Shown: piece after piece, positions 35,590 through 42,731 of the stretch
Numbering within the stretch: the stretch's first letter is position 1
Layout of the letters: each line of letters begins with the position of its first letter
From: Bacteroidia bacterium
Lineage (GTDB): Bacteria > Bacteroidota > Bacteroidia > AKYH767-A > OLB10
Reading direction: 5' to 3'
Length of the DNA stretch: 42,731 nucleotides
Assembly: GCA_016788065.1 (NCBI GenBank)
Contig: JAEUTI010000095.1
Coordinates: forward strand, 1-42,731
Program-made: the position numbers and the translations under genes
The notes under the pieces: model-generated
What the model saw: only the letters and a program-made list of their open reading frames with translations
What the model was told of the DNA's origin: nothing
The model's database searches: none

Positions 35590-36696
35590 ATGGCAATTTT
35601 TGATAGAAATTCCCCATACAATGCATTGCCTGACCTTCCACCGTCGGAAACGATCCTTGACACAGAGATACTGACAAAATGGGGGTTGGCATCACGATCA
35701 TTAGCAGAGTTGAACCGAAATATTCTGAGGATTCCAAATCCAACGATGTTGGTTAACACTATTTCATTACAAGAAGCACAAACCTCGACAGCTATCGAAA
35801 ACATTTTTACCACAGAGGACGAACTTTACAAAGCTGTTTCCGCTTCAATGAAAGAAGATAATGCCAATTCATCAATTAAAGAAGTTCTGCGTTACCGTGA
35901 AGCACTTTGGGGTGGTTACAATACCTTAATTAAAAGCAAGTCATTTGATCAATCTATTGCAATAAGTGTTTTCCAGCAGATAAAAAATACAAATCAGGGA
36001 ATCCGTCCTCCACAATCTCAAACTGTGATTAAACGTGGACAAAGTGAACTCAAGCCCGGTGAGATTATATACACTCCGCCTCGAGGTCTGGGAGTTATAG
36101 AACAAAAACTTGATAACTTGTTTGCTTTTCTGAAATCAAAAAACAATTTCGATCCTTTGTTAAAAATGATAATTGCACATTACCAATTCGAGGCAATACA
36201 TCCATTCACCGATGGAAATGGGAGAACCGGAAGAATTTTGAATTTGCTTTATTTGATAGATCAAAATTTATTATCGCATCCAGTTTTGTATTTAAGTAAA
36301 TATATCATAAATCATAAAGAAGATTATTATTACTTCTTGTCAGGTGTAACTCAACGACAAGCATGGAAGCCATGGATGCTTTATATGCTGGAAGCTATTG
36401 ATACCACTGCACAGCATACGAATAATAAAATTGATGAAATTCTCCAACAAATGGGAGCGACGTATAATTTTGCTAACCAAAAACTGAAATGGTATACATT
36501 AGAGTTAAACCAGGCACTGTTTTCACAGCCTTATATAAAACCAAAAATCATTAGCGAAATTACCGGAGTAAAGAGTCGAACTACACTTACGGATTATATG
36601 CAAAAACTAACCGAACACAAAATTCTTTCATCCAGGCAGGAGGGTCGTGAAGTTTTTTATATCAATGATGATCTGGTGAATATCTTACAAGGGTAA
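35590..36696 (+). CDS. Fic family protein (AMPylase) with N-terminal inhibitory helix and C-terminal winged helix
   Basis: 368 residues, cytoplasmic. The N-terminal Fic/DOC-associated domain (about 10-100) carries the inhibitory motif (S/T)xxxE(G/N) as STAIEN at 66-71, making it a class II self-inhibited Fic protein. The catalytic motif HPFTDGNGRTGR at 204-215 is complete, including His204 and both arginines, so it should transfer AMP (or another nucleotide part) to a hydroxyl on a target protein. A winged-helix-like region lies at about 305-365 (KIISEITGVKSRTTLTDYMQ), possibly DNA-binding. The upstream repeats suggest tight, perhaps autogenous, control (inference). No antitoxin gene is adjacent. 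The target is unknown. Confidence 0.9.
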   Translation: MAIFDRNSPYNALPDLPPSETILDTEILTKWGLASRSLAELNRNILRIPNPTMLVNTISLQEAQTSTAIENIFTTEDELYKAVSASMKEDNANSSIKEVLRYREALWGGYNTLIKSKSFDQSIAISVFQQIKNTNQGIRPPQSQTVIKRGQSELKPGEIIYTPPRGLGVIEQKLDNLFAFLKSKNNFDPLLKMIIAHYQFEAIHPFTDGNGRTGRILNLLYLIDQNLLSHPVLYLSKYIINHKEDYYYFLSGVTQRQAWKPWMLYMLEAIDTTAQHTNNKIDEILQQMGATYNFANQKLKWYTLELNQALFSQPYIKPKIISEITGVKSRTTLTDYMQKLTEHKILSSRQEGREVFYINDDLVNILQG

Positions 36697-36726
36697 TAAA
36701 AAAAGGAGAGCTTCCTCTCTCCTTTT
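36697..36726. terminator. bidirectional terminator between fic and the first propeller gene
   Basis: A 10-bp stem AAAAGGAGAG/CTCTCCTTTT (36701-36710 and 36717-36726), 6-base loop, with A-rich and T-rich flanks usable in both directions. It lies between two convergent genes. Confidence 0.85.
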
Positions 36727-36770
36727 AAAGCGTTTCGACCAAAACAAGTATTTGGTTACTTGGTTTATTT

Positions 36771-39455
36771 TTACATCTTCACCAACTTCTTCACTACCGT
36801 TTTTCCATCAATAACCATTCTTACCAAATAAATACCGGAGCTTAGATCAGAAGTATTTAAGTTTAATTTATTTGTGCCGGCTTTCAAGGGGTAACTTTCT
36901 GATTTTATCATTTTCCCTTGAATTGTATGTAGGCTTACCTGTGCGTTGGTTAGATGTGTAGCATTCACTTCAAGTAAGACATGTCCTGTGGTAGGATTCG
37001 GATAAACGATGTAATCGTATTTTGTTTCCAGTTCCTGCAAACCAGTTGGCAATACAATTTTGGAAACCGCAGTATTGGTAAGTACTGGTGCATTGAAATC
37101 GAAATAAATAGCTGCGTTGTTTGCAATACTATCACCTGCAACTAAACTTGTCTTAGGTTGGATGCGATATCGAACGAAGCCATGGCTAAGTGGTTCGTTA
37201 ATATTACTATCGGGTAATAAAATATTGTTAAACTTAAATTCCATATTTCGTTCCCATGGAAGCCATTTAAGCTCTACATTGTGAGAAGCATTTACAAATT
37301 CAAAAGAGCTCAAATTTAATTTGAGGGTATCAATGGGATTGAGAATTTTAACAGTGAAGGCAGTGTCATTTCCTGTATTCTGGAAACGGATGATGTATTC
37401 TAAAAATGGTTCAGTAGCAAGTTGTGTTGTAGTTAAAGTATCTTCATTCACCAGAATATCGTTCGGGTCATATGAACCAGTCACAAACACTTCCCAAGCT
37501 CCATAGTTGCAAGTGGGATTGGCATCTCCTGAAACCGGATCAATTCGAACGGTAGAGTTTAAAAGCGTACCAATTACTAAACCCAGATTAACATTTACCG
37601 TTACTACTATGCTTCCGGTTTGAAAAGGATTTAATGGCCCTAAACTCCACATGACAGAATCGAGTGAAATAGTTGTTGGGGCAACATTTGAAGCAGCATA
37701 TACCACATTATTATCAGGGAAAAATATTATCGTCGGCGCAATAGTAGTTGTACCGACATTTTCATACGAAATCATATATGATGCATTGAACCCGCTTCGA
37801 AAAGGCCCAAGGGGTGAAATGGAAACACACAAATCATTTAATACACCCTGCGGTTGAAAAGCAAAATCGTTCAGGCTATCAGTTTGTTGAACACCTGCAA
37901 AATAAACGTTGTGACTTACCGGAACTACATTGTAATTATTAATTGTAGCAGGAGCTACATTAAAATTTCCTGAATCAAGAACTGCAACAATATATCCTCC
38001 ATTTTGATTACTGAAGCCGAATCTACCGGTATTTTGTTCGGTGATTTTTGTGTTGACAATAAAAGGTTCACCAAAATCCTGAACAGAATTACTATTTCCA
38101 TCGGCGAAAACAGAACCGGTGATTAAATTGTAGTTATCAGTGATTTTTAAAATCCAGTAATCACTGCCGCCAACACTATTTTCTGTTTTATCACCTGAAC
38201 TATTGGAATAAGAATAACCACCCATAATATATCCTCCATCGGTAGTTTGTTGAATCGTTGAAAGATATTCACTACTGCTTCCTCCAAGTGTATTTTGCCA
38301 TTCTATATTTCCATTGGAATCAATTTTTAATATCCAATAATCGTATGATCCAATCTGATTTTCTGTTTTATCACCTGAAATATCTGACCCTGAACGTCCA
38401 CCAACCATAAACCCTCCATCATTAGTTTGAAATATAGAAACAGGATCTTCATAGTTATTTCCACCAATAGTATTTTGCCATTGAATTGAACCCAAACTAT
38501 CTATTTTTAATATCCAAAAATCAGATGAGCCAAGGCAATTCTCTGTTTTGTCTCCAGAAATGTTAGAAATAGATAAACCAGCACAAATAAAACCTCCGTC
38601 TAAGGTTTCTTGAATAGAAGTATTATTATCTACATCACTTCCTCCAATTGTGTTTTGAAACAAAATATTTCCAGTATCATCAGTTTTTATAATCCAATAA
38701 TCATTCGAACCCATAGAATTTTCTGTTTTATCTCCTGAGATATTAGAATCAGAACCTCCTCCTAAAATATATCCACCATCTACACATTGATTAATCGACA
38801 TTAAAAAATCAACTCCACTTCCTCCGATACCATTCTGCCATTGAATAATACCAAATGAATCTGTTTTGACGATCCAATAATCATAGTTTCCGTTGCTATT
38901 TTCTATTTTATCTCCTGAAATACCAGACTTTGATCTCCCTCCAAGAATATACCCACCATCACTAGTTTGGTCCATAGAGTAAAGCTCATCATCACCATTT
39001 CCACCAATTGTGTTCTGCCATTGAATATTTCCGAATGAATCTGTTTTAATGATCCAATAATCCCAATTTCCATGATTAATTTCTGTTTTATCTCCGGAAA
39101 TACCGGAAATAGAATTACCTCCTAAAAGATATCCTCCATCAAAGGTTTGTAGTATTGATGTAAGGTAATCCTGATCTGTTCCTCCAATAGTATTTTGCCA
39201 TTGGATAACACCATTAGCGTCTGTTTTGACAATCCAATAATCATAACTGCCAATATTGTTTTCTGATTTATCACCAGATATGTCAGAATTTGATCGGCCA
39301 CCTAAAATATACCCCCCATCGGCAGTTTGCTGAATAGAATAAAGCTCATCATTACCATTGCCACCAATGGTATTCTGCCAGTCAATTTCCTGAGCTAACG
39401 CCTTTAAACAATTAACCGTAAAAAGGATTAAAAAGATTAATAAATGTTTTTTCAT
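36771..39455 (-). CDS. seven-repeat propeller protein A with T9SS C-terminal domain
   Basis: 894 residues. After a signal peptide (about 1-21, ALAQ) come seven back-to-back repeats of exactly 60 residues at 26-445, each opening WQNTIGG, with a TxDGGYIxGGxSxSxISGDKTEN core and a DYWIxKTD end. Seven such units predict a closed seven-bladed beta-propeller. Next comes a SdrD-B-like segment (TGSVFADGNSNSVQDFGEP, from 446), an Ig/DUF11-like region, a DPNDI-containing repeat-type domain common in Bacteroidota cargo (about 650-800), and a T9SS type A sorting domain in the last ~80 residues ending VVKKLVKM. It is thus a secreted or surface protein of unknown ligand. Its paralogue lies immediately upstream, 67 bases away. 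Confidence 0.85.
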   Translation of the reverse strand: MKKHLLIFLILFTVNCLKALAQEIDWQNTIGGNGNDELYSIQQTADGGYILGGRSNSDISGDKSENNIGSYDYWIVKTDANGVIQWQNTIGGTDQDYLTSILQTFDGGYLLGGNSISGISGDKTEINHGNWDYWIIKTDSFGNIQWQNTIGGNGDDELYSMDQTSDGGYILGGRSKSGISGDKIENSNGNYDYWIVKTDSFGIIQWQNGIGGSGVDFLMSINQCVDGGYILGGGSDSNISGDKTENSMGSNDYWIIKTDDTGNILFQNTIGGSDVDNNTSIQETLDGGFICAGLSISNISGDKTENCLGSSDFWILKIDSLGSIQWQNTIGGNNYEDPVSIFQTNDGGFMVGGRSGSDISGDKTENQIGSYDYWILKIDSNGNIEWQNTLGGSSSEYLSTIQQTTDGGYIMGGYSYSNSSGDKTENSVGGSDYWILKITDNYNLITGSVFADGNSNSVQDFGEPFIVNTKITEQNTGRFGFSNQNGGYIVAVLDSGNFNVAPATINNYNVVPVSHNVYFAGVQQTDSLNDFAFQPQGVLNDLCVSISPLGPFRSGFNASYMISYENVGTTTIAPTIIFFPDNNVVYAASNVAPTTISLDSVMWSLGPLNPFQTGSIVVTVNVNLGLVIGTLLNSTVRIDPVSGDANPTCNYGAWEVFVTGSYDPNDILVNEDTLTTTQLATEPFLEYIIRFQNTGNDTAFTVKILNPIDTLKLNLSSFEFVNASHNVELKWLPWERNMEFKFNNILLPDSNINEPLSHGFVRYRIQPKTSLVAGDSIANNAAIYFDFNAPVLTNTAVSKIVLPTGLQELETKYDYIVYPNPTTGHVLLEVNATHLTNAQVSLHTIQGKMIKSESYPLKAGTNKLNLNTSDLSSGIYLVRMVIDGKTVVKKLVKM

Positions 39456-39522
39456 AAGTTGTTAGAGTCGTAATGCTTAAATGCCTTTAAGTTAAAATAT
39501 TGACTGATTTAAAAATTATTTT

Positions 39523-42207
39523 TTACATCTTCACCAATTTCTTCTCCACTGAATTTCCATCGATAACCATTCTTACCAAATAAATACCGGAGCTCAATTC
39601 AGCAGTTTTAAGGTCTAATTTATTGGGACCAGCTTTTAGTTGATGATTCTCTAAAGAAATCAGCTTCCCTTGCATGGTGAGAAGTGTTACTTCAGCTTGA
39701 GCTGATTGACTTGCACTCACATCAATGAAAGTTGCACCTGATGTTGGGTTCGGATAAATGGCGTAATCGTATTTATCACTGAGTGTCTGTAAACCTGTTG
39801 GTAAAACAATATTTGTAACTGCGGTATTGGTAAGCACCGGATCATTGAAGTCGAAGTAAATACCTGCATTATTGTTGATAAAGTTACCGGCAACTAAATT
39901 TGTTTTAGGTTGGATGCGGTAACGAACATAGCCATGACTGAGGAGTTCATTGATGTTGCTATCGGGTAGTAAAATATTGTTAAACTTAAACTCCATGTTA
40001 TTTTCCCAGGAACGCCAATTGAGTTCGACATTATGAGAAGCATTCACAAACTCAAACGAGTTCAAATTAAATTTCTTAACATCAATGGGATTAAGAATAT
40101 TCACAGTAAAGGCTGTATCGTTTCCGGTATTCTGAAAGCGGATGATGTACTCTAGAAATGGTTGACCAGCAAGTTGCGTAGTGGTTAACGTTTCATCACT
40201 AACCAGAATATCATTCGGATCAAAAGACCCAGTCACAATCACATCCCAATCGCTATAGTTGCAAGCAGGATTAGCATCACCGGAAACAGGTTCAATGCGG
40301 GCAGAAGAATTTAACATAGAGCCAATAGCTAATCCGCTATCCACACTTACAACTATCATAAATTCACCAGATTCAAAAGGCAGCAGTGGGTTAAGGGTCC
40401 ACACCACAGAATCAGGAGCAACAGCAGATGGAACAACCGTAGCAGTAGAATAACTCATATTCAAATCGGGGAAAAATACAACTGAAGGATTTGTTATAGT
40501 TGTTGTTCCGACATTTTCATAGGAAATCATATAAGATGCCAGAAACCCACTCCGGAAAGGACTTAGTGGCGTAATGGTGACACATAAATCATTTAATACA
40601 CCTTGTGGTTGATATGCAAAATCATTTAGGTTATCGGTTTGCTGAAATCCTGGGAAATAGGAATTGTGAGAAGCGGGAGATGCAGTATAATTATTGAGAT
40701 TTATGGGAGAAACATCAAAGCTTCCGGAATCAAGTACTGAAACTACATAATCTCCATTTTGATTAGTGAATGTAAATCTTCCGGTGGCTTGTTCAGTAAT
40801 TTTTTTATTTAACAATAGAGGTTCTCCTAAATCTTGAGAATTATTACTGTTCAAATCGGCAAATACAGATCCGGAAATTAAATTATATTTATTGGTAAGT
40901 TTAACGATGCAGTAATCATTTGCCCCTACATTAAAATCAGTAATATCACCTGAATTTTCAGAATCAGATGAACCGGCCAGAATGTATCCTCCGTCTGTTG
41001 TTTCCAAAATATCTGCCAGTATTTCCTGACCACTTCCTCCGATTGTATTTTGCCATTGAATGACTCCTATGTTATCTGTTTTTACCACCCAGAAGTCGTG
41101 CGCACCAAAACCAGCTTCAGTTTTGTCACCTGAAATCCCGGATGATGAAAAGCCACCCATTATAAATCCACCATCAGTAGTTGGTTTGAGACAGTAAAAC
41201 GCATCTTCATCATTACCACCTATAGAATGCTGCCATTGAATAATGCCTGAACCATCGGTTTTGACTATCCAATAATCGCTTGCACCGTTGCTGTTTTCTG
41301 TTTTATCACCTGATAAATTTGAATAGGATCTTCCGCCGATGATGTAACCGCCATCAATTGTTTGATATGTTGCAAAAAGTTCATCAGAACTATTTCCTCC
41401 AATGGTATTCTGCCATTGAATGATTCCAACGCTATCCGTTTTTACAATCCAGTAATCATTAGAACCATTGGTATTTTCAGTTTTATTACCTGAAATATTT
41501 GAATTAGAGTATCCTCCCAACATATATCCACCGTCAACGGTTTGCTCTACTGTTTGAAGGTAATCATAACTTCCACCACCAATTGTTTTTTGCCATTGAA
41601 TGGACCCAGTACTATCGATTTTCACGATCCAGTAATCTAAAAGTCCATAACTATCTTCGTTTTTATCACCAGAAATATCGGAATCAGAAAAACCACCCAA
41701 GAGGTAACCTCCATCAGTAGTTTGCTGAATAGAAGTAAGCTGATCACCACCTGCTCCACCAATGCCATTTTGCCATTGGATATTTCCGGTATTGTCAAGT
41801 TTCAAAACCCAAAAATCCGATAACCCGTTGCTATCTTCGGTTTTGTCACCGGAAATATTGGAATCAGAAAACCCACCAACAATATAACCGCCATCGGGGG
41901 TTTGCTGAATAGTAGCGAGTTGATCGTAACCACCACCTCCAATGGTATTTTGCCACTGAATATTCCCGTCAACATCAGTTTTCAATATCCAGAAATCCCA
42001 ACTGCCATTGCTATTTTCAGTTTTGTCTCCAGAAATATCCGATTCAGACATACCGCCAAATATAAATCCGCCATCGGCAGTTTGTTTAACGCAATAAAGA
42101 TATTCGCTGGCAAACCCGCCCATTGATTTCTGCCATTCGATTTCCTGTGCAAAAGAGATTGACAGGGTGAGTGCCAAGACACCGGTTAAGAGTAGAAGCT
42201 TTTTCAT
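39523..42207 (-). CDS. seven-repeat propeller protein B with T9SS C-terminal domain (paralogue of A)
   Basis: Also 894 residues, with the same architecture: signal peptide ending SFAQ, seven 60-residue repeats at 25-444 opening WQxTIGG, a SGSVFADLNSNNSQDLGEP segment, the Ig-like and DPNDI regions, and a T9SS domain ending VEKKLVKM. Repeat sequences differ from those of A while length and repeat number are identical. The C-terminal half is much more alike than the repeats (FVNASHNVEL, FKFNNILLPDSNIN). The pair is a tandem duplication with diversified propellers. No clear TAnnTTTG promoter is found upstream of 42207. Confidence 0.85.
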   Translation of the reverse strand: MKKLLLLTGVLALTLSISFAQEIEWQKSMGGFASEYLYCVKQTADGGFIFGGMSESDISGDKTENSNGSWDFWILKTDVDGNIQWQNTIGGGGYDQLATIQQTPDGGYIVGGFSDSNISGDKTEDSNGLSDFWVLKLDNTGNIQWQNGIGGAGGDQLTSIQQTTDGGYLLGGFSDSDISGDKNEDSYGLLDYWIVKIDSTGSIQWQKTIGGGSYDYLQTVEQTVDGGYMLGGYSNSNISGNKTENTNGSNDYWIVKTDSVGIIQWQNTIGGNSSDELFATYQTIDGGYIIGGRSYSNLSGDKTENSNGASDYWIVKTDGSGIIQWQHSIGGNDEDAFYCLKPTTDGGFIMGGFSSSGISGDKTEAGFGAHDFWVVKTDNIGVIQWQNTIGGSGQEILADILETTDGGYILAGSSDSENSGDITDFNVGANDYCIVKLTNKYNLISGSVFADLNSNNSQDLGEPLLLNKKITEQATGRFTFTNQNGDYVVSVLDSGSFDVSPINLNNYTASPASHNSYFPGFQQTDNLNDFAYQPQGVLNDLCVTITPLSPFRSGFLASYMISYENVGTTTITNPSVVFFPDLNMSYSTATVVPSAVAPDSVVWTLNPLLPFESGEFMIVVSVDSGLAIGSMLNSSARIEPVSGDANPACNYSDWDVIVTGSFDPNDILVSDETLTTTQLAGQPFLEYIIRFQNTGNDTAFTVNILNPIDVKKFNLNSFEFVNASHNVELNWRSWENNMEFKFNNILLPDSNINELLSHGYVRYRIQPKTNLVAGNFINNNAGIYFDFNDPVLTNTAVTNIVLPTGLQTLSDKYDYAIYPNPTSGATFIDVSASQSAQAEVTLLTMQGKLISLENHQLKAGPNKLDLKTAELSSGIYLVRMVIDGNSVEKKLVKM

Positions 42208-42521
42208 GTGATTTGTGGTTAAGAGTTATAAAACACTTATAATCATTCAACTTTAATAAAATGAAAAATGACAAAATTGAAATGAAAGCATCAAAAGTCA
42301 ATACAGGATTAAAAGTAATAAAGAAAATGAGAAAATGTCCTGAAAATGAAAAAAATGACAATATTTTGAGATGGGTCTTGAGATTAAAATGTTTGGTATT
42401 CAGTTGATTCAATGTTAATTAAATCCAAATGGTATTATTTAAGGGTTAAAAATATTTAAAGAAGATTAAACACCTAATATTCAATACTTTAAAGACTTTC
42501 AATAATTTAATTCAGATAGTA
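42208..42521. other. gene-free AT-rich interval before the tRNA-like array
   Basis: No coding frame supported. It is very A-rich, with several scattered copies of AAAATGA-like words between 42258 and 42350, which I regard as composition rather than a defined repeat. The divergent transcription units start on either side of it. Confidence 0.5.
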
Positions 42522-42551
42522 TTTGAAAATCCCAAAAATTCACTACTTTTG
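42522..42551 (+). promoter_or_regulatory. strong promoter of the tRNA-like array
   Basis: TTTG (42522-42525), 18 bases, TACTTTTG (42544-42551), close to the ideal Bacteroidota consensus. Transcription would start near 42558, just before the first tRNA-like unit. A small hairpin TCCAAA/TTTGGA (42556-42571) would lie at the 5' end. Confidence 0.72.
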
Positions 42552-42575
42552 TGCCTCCAAAGAAATTTGGAAAAC

Positions 42576-42656
42576 GGTTCGGTAGTTCAGCTGGTTAGAA
42601 TATATGCCTGTCATCTCGTCACAAGTGACGAGACGGGTTCGAGGCCCTACCGAATG
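42576..42656 (+). ncRNA. tRNA-Asp-like unit 1 with palindromic replacement of the anticodon 3' stem
   Basis: The 5' half is tRNA-Asp-like: acceptor GGTTCGG, TA, D-arm GTTC-AGCTGGTTA-GAAT, and the GTC anticodon at 42610-42612 in loop CTGTCAT. The 3' anticodon stem is missing: TCTCGTCAC, AA, GTGACGAGA (42614-42633) forms a perfect 9-bp hairpin instead. A T-loop TTCGAGG (42638-42644) with a shortened GGG/CCC stem and a 3' strand CCGAA that pairs with the acceptor remain. No CCA is encoded. It cannot fold as a normal tRNA; I call it a tRNA-derived RNA or pseudo-tRNA with high structure. Confidence 0.65.
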
Positions 42657-42688
42657 ATTGTAGTGAGTTCTTTATAGTAATAATATTT

Positions 42689-42731
42689 GGTTCGGTAGTT
42701 CAGCTGGTTAGAATACATGCCTGTCATCTCG
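42689..42731 (+). ncRNA. tRNA-Asp-like unit 2, cut by the window end
   Basis: The first 43 bases repeat unit 1 with one difference (CATGC for TATGC in the anticodon stem), 113 bases downstream. It already shows the same departure from tRNA-Asp after the anticodon (TCATCTCG), so the altered arm was present before duplication or is maintained in both units. Confidence 0.65.

Noticed and set aside
35456-35674. 72-codon frame upstream of and overlapping the fic start
   Set aside because: It runs through the operator-like repeats and into fic in another frame, with no recognisable domain and no promoter placed for it.
42208-42360. Scattered AAAATGA words as a regulatory repeat
   Set aside because: Spacing is irregular and the region is extremely A-rich, so composition explains them.
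42086-42412. 108-codon minus-strand frame over the start of the second propeller gene
   Set aside because: Overlaps the signal peptide and first repeat of a well-supported gene in another frame; its upstream half is A-rich intergenic DNA read as Phe/Leu/Ile codons.
42576-42656. Functional tRNA-Asp with an intron or long variable loop
   Set aside because: No GCATA segment able to complete the anticodon stem exists anywhere in the unit, so removing an insert does not restore a cloverleaf; the T-stem also has two mismatches.
1-42731. Mobile element, prophage or defence island
   Set aside because: No transposase, integrase, phage structural gene or nuclease/ATPase defence set found; the only candidate effector is the Fic protein, which has no adjacent partner.

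Overview
This window looks like chromosomal DNA of a Bacteroidota bacterium. It is AT-rich. Five secreted proteins (one of them frameshifted) carry type IX secretion (T9SS) C-terminal sorting domains. Typical Bacteroidota families are present (DUF4476, DUF4159, an M61 peptidase, a DUF5723-like barrel, S16 with a long tail). Many genes are preceded by the phylum's promoter consensus, TTTG about 19 bases upstream of TAnnTTTG, and lack Shine-Dalgarno sequences. Most of the window is housekeeping. No transposase, integrase, phage gene or CRISPR array was seen.

Layout. 17-5102: histidine ammonia-lyase, convergent with a potassium module (two-helix K+ channel with RCK domain, Kef-type antiporter, KefF/G-like quinone reductase). 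5191-13119, all on the minus strand: prolyl oligopeptidase lipoprotein, DUF4159 protein, RsmE, PckA, a small lipoprotein, an M32 carboxypeptidase and a DUF423 membrane protein. 13228-18317: DUF4476 protein, a plus-strand saccharopine dehydrogenase-like protein, TrmN6, a CHASE3-only membrane protein, RimM and S16. 18551-25751: secreted proteins and peptidases, including a translationally coupled M61/M14 pair and one frameshifted T9SS cargo gene. 25752-26561: an 810-base gap with an imperfect palindrome and signs of a short transcript. 26562-35331, plus strand: DnaE, heptamer repeat arrays, thioredoxin, a DUF58 protein, and a lipoprotein/beta-barrel pair. 35332-36696: a Fic protein behind a cluster of operator-like repeats. 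36771-42207: two tandem 894-residue paralogues, each with seven 60-residue repeats, probably seven-bladed propellers. 42522-42731: a strong promoter followed by tandem tRNA-Asp-like units whose anticodon arm is replaced by a perfect palindrome; the array runs off the window.

How the genes work together. RimM and S16 act in 30S assembly and RsmE modifies 16S rRNA. The channel, antiporter and reductase fit potassium efflux under electrophile stress. The lipoproteins, peptidases, barrel and T9SS cargo form the cell-envelope and surface portion. The observations most worth following are the tRNA-Asp-like array, the Fic operator cluster, the heptamer arrays, the possible short transcript before dnaE, and the twin propeller genes.
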